Source of the DNA: Chromobacterium alticapitis
GTDB taxonomy: Bacteria > Pseudomonadota > Gammaproteobacteria > Burkholderiales > Chromobacteriaceae
Direction of reading: 5' to 3'
Assembly: GCF_002924365.1 (NCBI RefSeq)
Contig: NZ_PQWB01000019.1
Location: 1 to 64,000, forward strand
DNA: 64,000 bases
A program made the translations under genes and the position numbers. The notes under the pieces are model-generated. The model saw nothing but the letters and a program-made list of their open reading frames with translations, had not been told where the DNA came from and did not search any database. Position 1 is the stretch's first letter. Every line of letters begins with the position of its first letter. Positions 27,540 through 36,953 of the stretch are shown piece by piece.

Positions 27540-29066
27540 ATGGACAAGAAACAAGACGTCCCGGAGCTGCAGCGCTCCTTGCAGGCGCGCCACCTGTCGA
27601 TGATCGCCATCGGCGGCTCCATCGGCACCGGCCTGTTCCTGGCCTCCGGCGCCACCATTTCCGGCGCGGGCGCCGGCGGCGCGCTGCTGGCCTACGCGCT
27701 GGTGGGGCTGATGGTCTACTTCCTGATGACCAGCCTGGGCGAAATGGCGGCCTTCATGCCGGTTTCCGGCTCGTTCCAGGTATATGGTTCGCGCTTCGTC
27801 GATCCGGCCTTCGGCTTCGCCCAGGGCTGGAACTACTGGTACAACTGGGCCATCACCGTCGCGGTGGAGCTGGCCGCGGCCGCCATCATCATGAACTACT
27901 GGCTCCCCGGCGTGCCAGGCGTGGTATGGAGCGGCGGCTTCCTGGTGATCATTTTCGCGCTGAATTATTTCTCGGTGAAGGGCTTCGGCGAGGCCGAATT
28001 CTGGTGTTCCATGCTCAAGGTGGCCACCATCATAGCCTTCATCGTCATCGGCTTTATGATGATTCTGGGCATCATGACCGAACCGAATCCCAGCCGCATC
28101 GCGCCGGGCCTCAATGTGATGATGCAGGGCCAGGGTCCCTTCGTCGGCGGGCTGGCGGCCTTCGTCGGCGTGGCCATGGTGGTGGGCTTCTCCTTCCAGG
28201 GCACCGAGCTGATAGGCGTGGCGGCCGGCGAGTCCGCCAATCCGGGCCGCACCATTCCGCGCGCCGTGCGTCAGATTTTCTGGCGCATCCTGATGTTCTA
28301 CATGCTGTCCATTCTGATCATCGGCCTGATCCTGCCGCACAATGATCCGTCGCTGCTGAAGAACGATATGAAGGACGTGGGCGCCAGCCCGTTCACCCTG
28401 GTGTTCAACCGCGCGGGTCTGGCTTTCGCCGCCAGCATGATGAACGCGGTGATCCTGTCCGCCATCCTCTCCGCCGGCAACTCCGGCATGTACGCGTCCA
28501 CCCGCATGCTGTACGCGATGTCCAAGAACGGCATGGCGCCCAAGATGTTCGGCAAGCTGACCGCTGGCGGCGTGCCGCGCAACGCGCTGTACGCGACGAC
28601 CGTGGTGGCCTGCCTGTGCTTCCTGACTTCGCTGTTCAAGAGCGACGCCGTGTACATGTGGCTGCTGAACTCGTCCGGCATGACCGGCTTCATCGCCTGG
28701 CTGGGCGTGGCCATCAGCCACTACCGCTTCCGCCGCGCCTATGTGAAGCAGGGCTACAGCCTGGAGGATCTGCCGTACAAGGCCAAGTGGTTCCCGCTGG
28801 GCCCGCTGTTCGCCTTCGCATTGTGCCTGCTGATCATGCTGGGCCAGAACTACACCGCGTTCACCGCGGCCAAAGTGGACTGGAACGGCGTGATCGCCAC
28901 CTATCTGGGCATTCCGCTGTTCCTGGCGCTGTGGTGGGGTTACCGCGCCAAGCACAAGACCCGGATGGTGCCGCTGGACAAGATCGAACTGGCCGACGCG
29001 CATCGCAAGGCGCTGGATCTGAAGAAAGAGGACGAGGCCGGCAAGCTGGCGGCCGCTCAGGCCTGA
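27540..29066 (+). CDS. lysP: Lysine-specific permease (APC family)
   Basis: A 508-residue amino-acid permease with 12 predicted helices. It follows E. coli LysP almost throughout: QARHLSMIAIGGSIGTGLFL, GWNYWYNWAITVAVEL, NYFSVKGFGEAEFW, FSFQGTELIGVAAGE, ILSAGNSGMYASTRMLY and SGMTGFIAWLGVAISHYRFR. This close match supports lysine:H+ symport over the broader GABA/aromatic permeases. ATG 27540 is preceded by AGAGAG. Monocistronic, terminators on both sides. Confidence 0.88.
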   Translation: MDKKQDVPELQRSLQARHLSMIAIGGSIGTGLFLASGATISGAGAGGALLAYALVGLMVYFLMTSLGEMAAFMPVSGSFQVYGSRFVDPAFGFAQGWNYWYNWAITVAVELAAAAIIMNYWLPGVPGVVWSGGFLVIIFALNYFSVKGFGEAEFWCSMLKVATIIAFIVIGFMMILGIMTEPNPSRIAPGLNVMMQGQGPFVGGLAAFVGVAMVVGFSFQGTELIGVAAGESANPGRTIPRAVRQIFWRILMFYMLSILIIGLILPHNDPSLLKNDMKDVGASPFTLVFNRAGLAFAASMMNAVILSAILSAGNSGMYASTRMLYAMSKNGMAPKMFGKLTAGGVPRNALYATTVVACLCFLTSLFKSDAVYMWLLNSSGMTGFIAWLGVAISHYRFRRAYVKQGYSLEDLPYKAKWFPLGPLFAFALCLLIMLGQNYTAFTAAKVDWNGVIATYLGIPLFLALWWGYRAKHKTRMVPLDKIELADAHRKALDLKKEDEAGKLAAAQA

Positions 29067-29089
29067 GGAAGGCAAGCGAAGATTTGATG

Positions 29090-29117
29090 AAGCCCGCTGG
29101 CATGCGGGCTTTTTTTA
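29090..29117 (+). terminator. Rho-independent terminator of lysP
   Basis: The eight-base arms AAGCCCGC and GCGGGCTT with loop TGGCAT are followed by an unbroken T-run. Confidence 0.9.
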
Positions 29118-29170
29118 TGGTTTGATTCACTATCCTGATAACATTTTAAACCTTCTCGCCGGGGTGCCGT

Positions 29171-29872
29171 ATGCAGTTGCTGTCCCTCTTCATGACCAAG
29201 TTCCTTTTTGTGATGGCGGCGCTATTGCCCATCATGAACCCGCCCGGCCTGGTGCCCATCTTCATTTCGATGACGGCGCGGAATACGCCGCAGCAACGCC
29301 GCTTCCTGGCGCGCCGCATCGCCCTGTACTGCGCCCTGCTGCTGGTGGGCAGCATGTATGTGGGCGGCTATGTGCTGTCCTTCTTCGGCGTGTCGCTGCC
29401 TGTGGTGCAGCTGTCCGGCGGGCTGCTGATCACTTTCGCCGCCTGGCGCATGCTGAACGACACGCCAGCCGAATCCAGTCAACCGTCCAGCGAGCCGGCC
29501 CACTTGGACAACAAGGCTGAGCTGACGCAGCGCGCTTTCTATCCGCTGACTTTCCCGCTGACAGTGGGGCCGGGGTCGATTTCCGTCGCCATCACCATAG
29601 GCGCCACGCTGACTGGCAGCGGCAAGGGCATCATCCGCTATGCCATCGCGCCGCTGGCGGGGTCGGCCGCGGTACTGGTCAGCAGCGTCCTGGTCTACCT
29701 GTGCTACGCCCATGCGGACAAGCTGCTGCGCTACCTGGGGCCGACCGGCTCCATCGTTTTCCTGCGCTTGTCGGCTTTCATTCTGTTGTGCCTGGGCGTG
29801 CAGATCATGTGGGACGGCTTTGGCGAACTGGCCAGCCAATGGCTGCATGAAAACGCGGCTCTGCTGCGCTAA
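29171..29872 (+). CDS. MarC family integral membrane protein
   Basis: A 233-residue protein with six predicted membrane helices. Family motifs are the first helix MAALLPIMNPPGLVPIFISM and the mid-protein FYPLTFPLTVGPGSISVAIT, both carrying conserved Pro/Gly residues. MarC (UPF0056) proteins are inner membrane proteins of unknown function; the old link to multiple antibiotic resistance was not confirmed for MarC itself. Single gene between terminators. Confidence 0.88.
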   Translation: MQLLSLFMTKFLFVMAALLPIMNPPGLVPIFISMTARNTPQQRRFLARRIALYCALLLVGSMYVGGYVLSFFGVSLPVVQLSGGLLITFAAWRMLNDTPAESSQPSSEPAHLDNKAELTQRAFYPLTFPLTVGPGSISVAITIGATLTGSGKGIIRYAIAPLAGSAAVLVSSVLVYLCYAHADKLLRYLGPTGSIVFLRLSAFILLCLGVQIMWDGFGELASQWLHENAALLR

Positions 29873-29880
29873 GTAGAAAT

Positions 29881-29912
29881 GCCGAGCGCTTGCCGGGCGC
29901 TCGGCGTTTATT
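29881..29912 (+). terminator. Rho-independent terminator of the MarC-family gene
   Basis: A perfect nine-base stem, GCCGAGCGC (29881-29889) and GCGCTCGGC (29897-29905), followed by GTTTATT. Confidence 0.8.
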
Positions 29913-29989
29913 GATTTGCGGCAAAACCCGGCCATGGCGGCCGGCGCAGACTGTGCTCAACATCTAGAGTCCATTCACGGAGACGGACA

Positions 29990-31123
29990 ATGAGCACAAG
30001 CGCTTTTTTCATTCCCTCGCTGAACCTGATGGGCGCCGGCTGCCTGCGGCAGGCTATCGATACCATGCGCGGCCACAGCTTCCTCCGCGCGCTGATCGTC
30101 ACCGACCAGGGCTTGGTCAAGGCCGGCCTGGCCGACAAGGTGGCCGGCATGCTGGCCGAGGCCGACATCGAGCCGGTAATCTTTGATGGCGTTCATGCCA
30201 ATCCCAGCTGCGCCAACGTCAATGCCGGCCTCGCCTTGCTGCGCGAAAAACAGTGCGATGTAGTCGTGTCGCTGGGCGGAGGTTCGCCGCACGACTGCGC
30301 CAAAGGCATCGCGCTGGTGGCGGTGAACGGCGGCAAGATCCAGGACTACGAAGGCGTGGACAAGTCGGCCAAGCCGCAGCTGCCGCTGGTGGCGATCAAT
30401 ACCACCGCAGGCACGGCGTCCGAAATGACCCGTTTCTGCATCATCACCGACGAGTCCCGCCACATCAAAATGGCCATCGTCGACAGGCACACCACGCCGA
30501 TTTTGTCGGTCAATGACCCGGAAACCATGGCGGGCATGCCGGCATCGTTGACCGCAGCCACCGGCATGGATGCGTTGACCCACGCGGTGGAGGCCTATGT
30601 CTCCACCATCGCGACTCCCATCACCGATGCCTGCGCCTTGAAGGCCGTCGAGCTGATTGCCGGCTTCCTGCGCCGCGCGGTGAAGAATGGCCAGGACATG
30701 GAAGCGCGCGAGCAAATGGCTTATGCCCAGTTCCTGGCCGGCATGGCGTTCAACAACGCGTCCTTGGGTTATGTGCACGCGATGGCGCACCAGCTAGGCG
30801 GTTTCTACGATCTGCCGCACGGCGTGTGCAACGCGGTGCTGCTGCCGCATGTGCAGGCTTTCAACGCGGCCGTGGCCGGCGAGCGGCTGGGCGATGTGGC
30901 CATCGCGCTGGGCGAAAAGACCCGCAGCGCCGAGGCCGCCATCGCTGCGATCAAGCGCCTGTCGGCCGATGTGGGCATTCCGGCCGGACTGGCCCAGTTG
31001 GGCGTGAAGGAAGCCGACATTCCGACGCTGGCGGACAACGCCTTGAAGGATGCATGTGGTTTGACCAATCCGCGCAAAGCCAGTCACGAGGAGATTTGCG
31101 CGATCTTCCGCGCGGCATTATAG
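29990..31123 (+). CDS. Iron-containing alcohol dehydrogenase (group III)
   Basis: A 377-residue dehydrogenase. The NAD-binding [11 protein letters not shown] begins at about 96. The four metal ligands are in place: Asp194 and His198 in [14 protein letters not shown], His263 in [11 protein letters not shown] and His277 in [10 protein letters not shown]. The order and spacing match E. coli YiaY/FucO-type enzymes, which interconvert short-chain alcohols and aldehydes using Fe2+ and NAD. It starts at ATG 29990 after GGAGACGG. A DUF488 gene follows after about 100 bases. The substrate is not determinable from sequence. Confidence 0.92.
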   Translation: MSTSAFFIPSLNLMGAGCLRQAIDTMRGHSFLRALIVTDQGLVKAGLADKVAGMLAEADIEPVIFDGVHANPSCANVNAGLALLREKQCDVVVSLGGGSPHDCAKGIALVAVNGGKIQDYEGVDKSAKPQLPLVAINTTAGTASEMTRFCIITDESRHIKMAIVDRHTTPILSVNDPETMAGMPASLTAATGMDALTHAVEAYVSTIATPITDACALKAVELIAGFLRRAVKNGQDMEAREQMAYAQFLAGMAFNNASLGYVHAMAHQLGGFYDLPHGVCNAVLLPHVQAFNAAVAGERLGDVAIALGEKTRSAEAAIAAIKRLSADVGIPAGLAQLGVKEADIPTLADNALKDACGLTNPRKASHEEICAIFRAAL

Positions 31124-31228
31124 CCGCGCCGCCCGGCCCATCCGGCCGGGCATGGCCGCGGTCCGGCGGGTGCGGGGCCGCGGCTTCACCGCCCGCGGGC
31201 GACATGGCTTGCGGACAAGGAGGTTTAC

Positions 31229-31594
31229 ATGAGCGCCTCTATTCGTCTGGTGTCCGTTGGGCAGTGCAAGATTCCTCCCGCCACGGGCTTCCTGTTGTCT
31301 GCCAAATGGCCGAGGCAGTGGCCGCGCGCGGCCTTGTTGCCCGACCACTGGCTGCGGCGCGTCCTGCCCACGGACGAATTGGTGGCCTGGATGCATGCCG
31401 ATCCGGCGCGCTGGCCCACTTTCTGCGATATCTACTGGTCGGACCTCGCAGCCAACCCCGCGCGCTGGCAAGTATTGAGCGAGGCGATGAAGCAGGGCGA
31501 GCTGGTCTTGCTGCACGCTTGCGGCGAAGGGCAATATACGGCGGCGCGCGCGCTGGAGCAGTTCCTGCGGCAGCGAGAGGCGCAGGCGGCCTGA
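31229..31594 (+). CDS. DUF488 family protein
   Basis: A 121-residue protein related to E. coli YeaO. The DUF488 core is visible: the W-P-R near the start (KWPRQWPR), LPTDELVAWMHADPARWPTF, a following LAANPARWQVL, and the strand-helix end LVLLHACGEGQYTAARALEQ. A strong AAGGAGG precedes ATG 31229. The function of the family is not established. It may share a transcript with the upstream alcohol dehydrogenase, as no terminator separates them. Confidence 0.78.
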   Translation: MSASIRLVSVGQCKIPPATGFLLSAKWPRQWPRAALLPDHWLRRVLPTDELVAWMHADPARWPTFCDIYWSDLAANPARWQVLSEAMKQGELVLLHACGEGQYTAARALEQFLRQREAQAA

Positions 31595-31719
31595 GCCGCC
31601 AAATGTCGGGGCAGGCGCTAGCTTAGCGCCCGATGTCATTTAGCAAGCGGGCGGTTTTCAGGCAAGATGGATGGGTACTGACAGCCGGCCCGGCGCCGGC
31701 ATGAGAAAGAGAGACGCGC

Positions 31720-32901
31720 ATGTCGGACCCGCAACACGAGAATCTGCATCCCGAGACCCTGGCCATTCGCGGCGGCTTGACGCTGAGCGAGCACGGCGAG
31801 CACAGCCAGGGCCTGTATTTGACTTCCAGCTTCACTTACGCCTCTGCCGCCGAGGCTGCCAAATTGTTCTTGGGCGAGATCGACGGCTACACCTACTCGC
31901 GCTTCACCAATCCCACCGTGTCGGCCTTTCAGCAGCGCTTGGCGCTGATGGAGGGCGGCGAGCGCGCCATCGCCACCGCTACCGGCATGGCGGCGATCCA
32001 GGCCATCATGATGACGCTGCTGCAAGCGGGCGATCATGTCGTGTCTTCGCAAAGCCTGTTTGGCTCCACCATCAATCTGTTCGCCGGCCAACTGGCCAAG
32101 TTTGGCGTGACGACTACCTTTGTCGATGCGCGAGATCTGGACGCTTGGCGCGCGGCGCTGCGGCCGGAAACCAAGCTGCTGTTCCTGGAAACGCCGTCGA
32201 ATCCGTTGACCGAGGTGGCCGACATCGAGGCGATCGCCGCCATCGCCCATGCGCACGGCGCGTTGTTGGCGGTGGATAACAGCTTCTGTTCCCCGGCCTT
32301 GCAGCAGCCGCTGAAGCTGGGCGCGGACCTGGTGATGCATTCCGCCACCAAATTCCTGGACGGTCATGGCCGCGTGATGGGCGGCGCAGTGGTGGGCAGC
32401 GACAAGCTGATCGAGCAAATCTATCTGCATGTGCGCACGGCCGGTCCCTCGTTGTCGCCGTTCAATGCCTGGACCTTGCTCTCCGGCTTGGAAACGCTGC
32501 ATCTGCGCATGGAAAAGCATAGCGCCAACGCGCTGGAGTTGGCGCGCTGGCTGGAGGCTCAGCCCAATGTGGAGCGCGTCTATTACCCGGGCCTGGCCAG
32601 CCACCCGCAGCATGCGCTGGCGATGCGCCAACAGAGAAGCGGCGGCGCGGTGGTGTCCTTTGTGGTGAAGGGCGGCCGCGAGGCGGCGTGGAAGGTGGTG
32701 GACGGCGTGCGCGTGATCTCGCGCACCGCCAATTTGGGCGATGTGAAGAGCACGATTACCCATCCGGCCAGCACCACCCATGCTCGCGTGACGGCCGAGG
32801 CGCGGGAGCGTGCCGGCATTGTGGAGGGGCTGTTGCGCGTCAGCGTCGGCTTGGAAAATGTGTCCGACTTGCAGCGAGACTTGGCGCTAGGCCTTGACTA
32901 A
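31720..32901 (+). CDS. metZ: O-succinylhomoserine sulfhydrylase
   Basis: A 393-residue PLP enzyme of the Cys/Met metabolism family. The N-terminal LYLTSSFTYASAAEAA, the substrate-side TYSRFTNPTV, and the PLP site HSATKFLDGHGR (Lys211) are conserved; ETPSNPLTEVADI and VDNSFCSPALQQPL contact the cofactor. The sequence fits MetZ (direct sulfhydrylation of O-succinylhomoserine to homocysteine, methionine synthesis) better than MetB or MetY. RBS GAGAGA precedes ATG 31720. Single gene with its own terminator. Confidence 0.92.
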   Translation: MSDPQHENLHPETLAIRGGLTLSEHGEHSQGLYLTSSFTYASAAEAAKLFLGEIDGYTYSRFTNPTVSAFQQRLALMEGGERAIATATGMAAIQAIMMTLLQAGDHVVSSQSLFGSTINLFAGQLAKFGVTTTFVDARDLDAWRAALRPETKLLFLETPSNPLTEVADIEAIAAIAHAHGALLAVDNSFCSPALQQPLKLGADLVMHSATKFLDGHGRVMGGAVVGSDKLIEQIYLHVRTAGPSLSPFNAWTLLSGLETLHLRMEKHSANALELARWLEAQPNVERVYYPGLASHPQHALAMRQQRSGGAVVSFVVKGGREAAWKVVDGVRVISRTANLGDVKSTITHPASTTHARVTAEARERAGIVEGLLRVSVGLENVSDLQRDLALGLD

Positions 32902-32925
32902 GTCCTTTTAACGCGTGTTTCATTC

Positions 32926-32960
32926 AAACGGCAGTCTAAAATAAGGACTGCCGTTTTTTT
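32926..32960 (+). terminator. Rho-independent terminator of metZ
   Basis: The 11-base arms AAACGGCAGTC and GACTGCCGTTT flank a nine-base loop; the T-run continues to 32960. Confidence 0.92.
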
Positions 32961-33000
32961 GTTTGCCCTGAGAGATAAATGTCATGGCGCGGGATACGCC

Positions 33001-33030
33001 TTGACATTGATCAAGTTAAAACGTAAGTTT
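33001..33030 (+). promoter_or_regulatory. Promoter with PsrA-type operator before the TetR gene
   Basis: TTGACA (33001-33006) is a perfect -35 hexamer; a weak -10 (TAAGTT, 33024-33029) follows after 17 bases. AAAC-GTAA-GTTT (33019-33030) overlaps the -10, matching the AAAC-N2-4-GTTT pattern described for PsrA. The placement predicts autorepression by the adjacent regulator. Confidence 0.6.
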
Positions 33031-33053
33031 GAAACGCTTGTTCGAAAGCTGAG

Positions 33054-33740
33054 ATGAGCAAGACTAAACCACAAAATACAACAAAGGCACTGGAGATCAT
33101 GGAGGGAAGTCGCCCCGATACCGCAACCCGCATCTTGGACGTCGCGGAACGTCTGTTCGTGGAACACGGCTTCGAGGCAACCTCGCTGCGCATGATCACT
33201 CAACAGGCCGAGGTGAATCTGGCCGCGGTGAACTATCACTTCGGCTCCAAGGATGCGTTGTTCGAATCCGTGTTCATGCGCAGGCTGGCGCCCTTGCTGG
33301 AGGACTGCCTGGCGGAACTGGATCGGCTGGAAGCGCAGGAAGGACCCTTGCCGCTGGAGCAACTGGTGCTGTCGTTCATACGGCCGTGCCTGAGCCTGTC
33401 CAAGGATCCTTCGCGCGGAGGCGCCATGTTCGTGCGGCTGCTGTCGCGCACGCTGGTGGAAAACCACCGCCTGCTGCGCGAGACCATCTCGCAGCAGTAC
33501 AGCGTGTTCGTGCAGCGCTATACGGAAGCCTTTCAGCGCGCGCTGCCGCATCTGGAGCCGGAGCAGCTCGCCTGGCGCATGCACCTCGCCTTCAGCGTCA
33601 TGTTCAATGCCTTCGCCGGCAACGACGTGCTGAAAATTTTCACACGCAGCCAAGTCGTCACCGCGAGGGATCCGGACATGATCGTCAAATATCTGGTGCC
33701 TTTCGTGATCGCCGGTTTGGTCTCGCCCATAGAAGGCTGA
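33054..33740 (+). CDS. psrA: TetR-family fatty acid regulator, PsrA-like
   Basis: A 228-residue TetR protein. The N-terminal helix-turn-helix (about 22-68) reads RILDVAERLFVEHGFEATSL, then EVNLAAVNYHFGSKDALFES; the NLAAVNYHFGSK form is typical of PsrA/FadR-like regulators of fatty acid degradation. The C-terminal domain binds the ligand, expected to be a long-chain fatty acid or acyl-CoA. The start is uncertain: ATG 33054 or ATG 33099 (preceded by GGAG); both leave the HTH whole. It lies 75 bases upstream of fadE in the same direction, with a PsrA-type box in its own promoter and another before fadL. Confidence 0.8.
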   Translation: MSKTKPQNTTKALEIMEGSRPDTATRILDVAERLFVEHGFEATSLRMITQQAEVNLAAVNYHFGSKDALFESVFMRRLAPLLEDCLAELDRLEAQEGPLPLEQLVLSFIRPCLSLSKDPSRGGAMFVRLLSRTLVENHRLLRETISQQYSVFVQRYTEAFQRALPHLEPEQLAWRMHLAFSVMFNAFAGNDVLKIFTRSQVVTARDPDMIVKYLVPFVIAGLVSPIEG

Positions 33741-33815
33741 GTCCGCGCCCGCCGCCAAGGATTACAACAGCAAGGCGGCGCGCGGAACTGAGGGGTCAAC
33801 ACGAGGGTAAACACA

Positions 33816-36269
33816 ATGATTGCTGCCGTAATTCTGATCGCGCTGATCGTCGCTCTGGCTTATTGCGCCGCGCCGGTCCTGGCCTGGACCGTAGGCTTCG
33901 CCGCCTGGCTCGCCGCGCTTCAGTTCGTCTTCCACTGCCAGGTCTCCGCCGCTGTTTGGGCGGTTTTCGCCGTTGTCGCGGCCGTGCTGAACATCGTGCC
34001 GCTGCGCCGCGCGGTGTTCACCGGCCCGGTATTCGGCGTGTTCAAGAAAATCACGCCCGCCATGTCGCAAACCGAGCAGGAGGCCATCAACGCCGGCACG
34101 GTGTGGTGGGACCGCGACCTGTTCTCCGGCAAGCCGGACTACAACCGCCTGTTGTCCTTCCCGGATCCTAAGCTGACGGCCGAGGAACAGGCCTTCATCG
34201 ACGGACCGACCGAGCAGCTGTGCGGCATGATCGACGATTGGAAGATCACGCACGAGTTGAAGGACCTGCCGCCGGAAGTGTGGCAGTTCATCAAGGACCA
34301 CGGCTTTCTGGGCATGATCGTCAAGAAGAAGTACGGCGGCCTGGAATTCTCCAACTACGCCCACGCCAAGGTGGTGACCAAGATCGCCACCCGCGGCGGC
34401 ACGGCTGCGGTGTCGGTCATGGTGCCGAACTCGCTCGGCCCGGGCGAACTGCTGCAGCATTACGGCACGGAAGCGCAGAAGGATTACTATCTGCCGCGCC
34501 TGGCCAAGGGCCTGGAAGTGCCGTGCTTCGCGCTGACCAGCCCCTATGCCGGCTCCGACGCCGGCGCCATTCCGGACTTCGGCGTGGTTTGCCGCGGCTC
34601 CTACACCCATCCGCGCACTGGCGAGCACTTCGAAAATGTGCTGGGCGTGCGCGTGAGCTGGGAAAAGCGCTGGATCACCCTGGCGCCGGTGGCCACCATC
34701 CTGGGCCTCGCGTTCAAGATGTATGACCCGGACCACCTGTTGGGCGACAAGGAAGAAATCGGCATCACCTGCGCGCTGGTGCCCACCGAGCATGTCGGCG
34801 TCGAAATCGGCCGCCGCCACTTCCCGGGCGGTTCCGCTTTCATGAACGGCCCGACCTGGGGCAAGGACGTGTTCATCCCGCTGGAATGGATCATCGGCGG
34901 CCGCGAATACGCGGGCCAAGGCTGGCGCATGCTGGTTGAATGCCTGTCCGTGGGCCGTTGCATCTCGCTGCCGGCCATGTCCGTGGCTTGCGGCAAGCTG
35001 ACTACCTGGACCACCGGCGCCTACGCCCGCATTCGCGACCAGTTCGGCCTGCCCATCGGCAAGTTCGAGGGCGTGGATGAGGCGATGGCTCGCATCGGTG
35101 GCTACACCTACCAGATGGAAGCTTCGCAGGATCTGGCCCTGACTGGCCTGGACAACGGCGAGAAGCCGTCCGTGCTGTCGGCCATCCTGAAGTACCACAA
35201 CACCGAGCGCATGCGCAAAACGCTGAACGACGCGATGGACGTGCATGGCGGCAAGGCCGTGGTGCTGGGCCCGCGCAACTACCTGGCGCGCGGCTATCAG
35301 GCCATTCCTATCGGCATCACGGTGGAAGGCGCCAACATCCTGACCCGTTCGATGATCATCTACGGCCAGGGTGCCATCCGCTGCCATCCGTACGTGCTGC
35401 GCGAGATGAAGGCCGCCATGGCCAATGACGGCGCCGAGTTCGACAAGGCGATTACCGGCCACATCAATTTCGTCATCAGCAACTTCGTGCGCTCGCTGTG
35501 GCTGGGCCTGACCTGCTCCCGCTTCGCCGCGAGTCCGAAGGGCGGCGTGACTGCAACGTACTACAAGCGCGTCACCCGTCTCTCCAGCGCCTTCGCGCTG
35601 CTGTCCGACATGGCCATGTTCAGCCTGGGCGGCTCGCTGAAGTTCCGCGAGAAGCTGTCTGCCCGTCTGGGCGACATGCTGTCCGGCCTGTACATCGCCA
35701 CCGCCTCGTTGAAGCGCTTCGAGCGCGACGGCGCGCCGAAGGAAGACATCGCCGTGATGAGCTGGGCTGTGGAAAACGCGCTGTACGACGTGCAGGTGGC
35801 GATGGACGGCTTCCTGGCTAACCTGCCGAGCCGCGGTTTGGCCTGGCTGCTGCGCTGTGTCATCTTCCCGTGGGGTTTGACGCTGAAGCCGGCATCCGAC
35901 CGCACTGGCACCAAGGTGGCGCGCGCCATGATGGAGCCGGGCTCCACCCGCGACCGTCTGACCCGCGGCATGTACATCCCGCAGGAGGAGAGCGATGCGG
36001 TGGGCGTACTGGGCCATGCCTTGAACGCCATCCTGGCCACCGAGCCGGTAGAGCAGAAGCTGCGCAAGCTGGCGCGCGATGGCAAGTTCAAGACCATCAC
36101 CGCGCGCGAACGTCTGGCGGAAGCCCTGCAGACCGGCCTGATCAATCAGGAAGAGTTCGACGCCGTCACCCGCGCCCGCAAGCTCAAGCGCGACGTGATC
36201 ATGGTGGACGACTTCGACAAGAAGCTGGAGCAGCATGACGACAAATTGCTGCAGCGCCTGATTTTCTAA
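33816..36269 (+). CDS. fadE: Acyl-CoA dehydrogenase FadE
   Basis: An 817-residue protein, the length of E. coli FadE (814). Two N-terminal hydrophobic segments (about 1-60) anchor it in the inner membrane. The flavin-dependent dehydrogenase domain includes FLGMIVKKKYGGLEFS, CFALTSPYAGSDAGAI, FPGGSAFMNGPTWGKDVFIP and MDVHGGKAVVLGPRNYLARG. The C-terminal 250 residues are the FadE-specific extension. It performs the first step of fatty acid beta-oxidation, making trans-2-enoyl-CoA. It starts at ATG 33816, probably co-transcribed with the TetR gene, as no promoter-like sequence or terminator lies between. Confidence 0.94.
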   Translation: MIAAVILIALIVALAYCAAPVLAWTVGFAAWLAALQFVFHCQVSAAVWAVFAVVAAVLNIVPLRRAVFTGPVFGVFKKITPAMSQTEQEAINAGTVWWDRDLFSGKPDYNRLLSFPDPKLTAEEQAFIDGPTEQLCGMIDDWKITHELKDLPPEVWQFIKDHGFLGMIVKKKYGGLEFSNYAHAKVVTKIATRGGTAAVSVMVPNSLGPGELLQHYGTEAQKDYYLPRLAKGLEVPCFALTSPYAGSDAGAIPDFGVVCRGSYTHPRTGEHFENVLGVRVSWEKRWITLAPVATILGLAFKMYDPDHLLGDKEEIGITCALVPTEHVGVEIGRRHFPGGSAFMNGPTWGKDVFIPLEWIIGGREYAGQGWRMLVECLSVGRCISLPAMSVACGKLTTWTTGAYARIRDQFGLPIGKFEGVDEAMARIGGYTYQMEASQDLALTGLDNGEKPSVLSAILKYHNTERMRKTLNDAMDVHGGKAVVLGPRNYLARGYQAIPIGITVEGANILTRSMIIYGQGAIRCHPYVLREMKAAMANDGAEFDKAITGHINFVISNFVRSLWLGLTCSRFAASPKGGVTATYYKRVTRLSSAFALLSDMAMFSLGGSLKFREKLSARLGDMLSGLYIATASLKRFERDGAPKEDIAVMSWAVENALYDVQVAMDGFLANLPSRGLAWLLRCVIFPWGLTLKPASDRTGTKVARAMMEPGSTRDRLTRGMYIPQEESDAVGVLGHALNAILATEPVEQKLRKLARDGKFKTITARERLAEALQTGLINQEEFDAVTRARKLKRDVIMVDDFDKKLEQHDDKLLQRLIF

Positions 36270-36313
36270 ACCGGGCAACGTGCTACCATGCGCCGGATGC
36301 GGTTAGTGTCCGG

Positions 36314-36358
36314 CGCCATTCAAAATGGCCGCCTGACACGCGGCCATTTTGAATGGCG
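36314..36358. repeat. Perfect 19-bp inverted repeat
   Basis: Both 19-base arms (36314-36332 and 36340-36358; core GCCATTCAAAATGGC) pair without mismatch around the seven-base loop CTGACAC. It lies between fadE and the thioesterase gene. There is no T-run after it, so it is not a standard terminator; an mRNA-protecting or processing hairpin is more likely. Confidence 0.85.
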
Positions 36359-36392
36359 AGAAACAAGTCCGGAAAGGACGGGGGAAGCTGAG

Positions 36393-36770
36393 ATGGAACA
36401 ACAGGAACATCGCGTGCCGGTGTTGCGGGTGAGGGCGCTGCCCACCAGCACCAACGCCTATGGCAAGGTGCAGGCGGGCTGGCTGATGAGCCAGATCGAC
36501 ATGGCGGGCAGCCTGGACGCCGAGCGGCTGTCGCGCGGGCCGGTCACCACGGTGGCGGTGAACGCCTTTCAGTTTTCCACGCCCATCTTGCTGGGCGATG
36601 TGGTGGATTTGTATGTCGAACGACTGAGAATCGGCCAGAAGTCCATTACCCTGAAAATATCGGTGGAAGCGGAGCGCATGGATGGTTCGCACGCCAAAAT
36701 CACCGATGTGATCGCCACCTATGTCGCCATCGATGGCGATGGTAGATCGCGCTTGCTGGAGTCGGTTTGA
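36393..36770 (+). CDS. Acyl-CoA thioesterase, hotdog fold (YciA-like)
   Basis: A 125-residue single hotdog domain. LPTSTNAYGKVQAGWLMSQI holds the central helix with the catalytic-site Asn/Asp region, followed by D-x-AGSLDAERLS and the strands VAVNAFQFSTPILLGDVVDL. This arrangement matches YciA/BFIT-type acyl-CoA hydrolases, which release free fatty acid and CoA. ATG 36393 follows GGGGAAG; the in-frame sequence before it is the inverted repeat. Its place between fadE and fadL suggests CoA recycling or removal of dead-end acyl-CoA during beta-oxidation. Confidence 0.85.
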   Translation: MEQQEHRVPVLRVRALPTSTNAYGKVQAGWLMSQIDMAGSLDAERLSRGPVTTVAVNAFQFSTPILLGDVVDLYVERLRIGQKSITLKISVEAERMDGSHAKITDVIATYVAIDGDGRSRLLESV

Positions 36771-36817
36771 AGCGTGATTGTTGCGCGCTTCATCAATTGT
36801 TGTGGAAATGTTGCATT

Positions 36818-36829
36818 AAACGAACGTTT
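36818..36829. promoter_or_regulatory. PsrA-type operator upstream of fadL
   Basis: AAAC-GAAC-GTTT, 125 bases before the fadL start, has the same half-sites and spacing as the box at 33019-33030 and the same following G. Confidence 0.55.
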
Positions 36830-36953
36830 GGAACAAAAGCTCGGTCGTTTGGTTGGATTGCTCTAATTCTCTGGTAGCATCGTTCATGACTCATCGCATG
36901 AATGGGTCATGAATCATGAAAATATCTACTAAAGCAAGACTAGAGAGGGAAGC

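Noticed and set aside
33762-36278. A long open frame (over 800 codons) on the strand opposite fadE
   Set aside because: High-GC antisense shadow: His/Gln/Arg-rich, no start context or family motifs, while fadE has clear domains.
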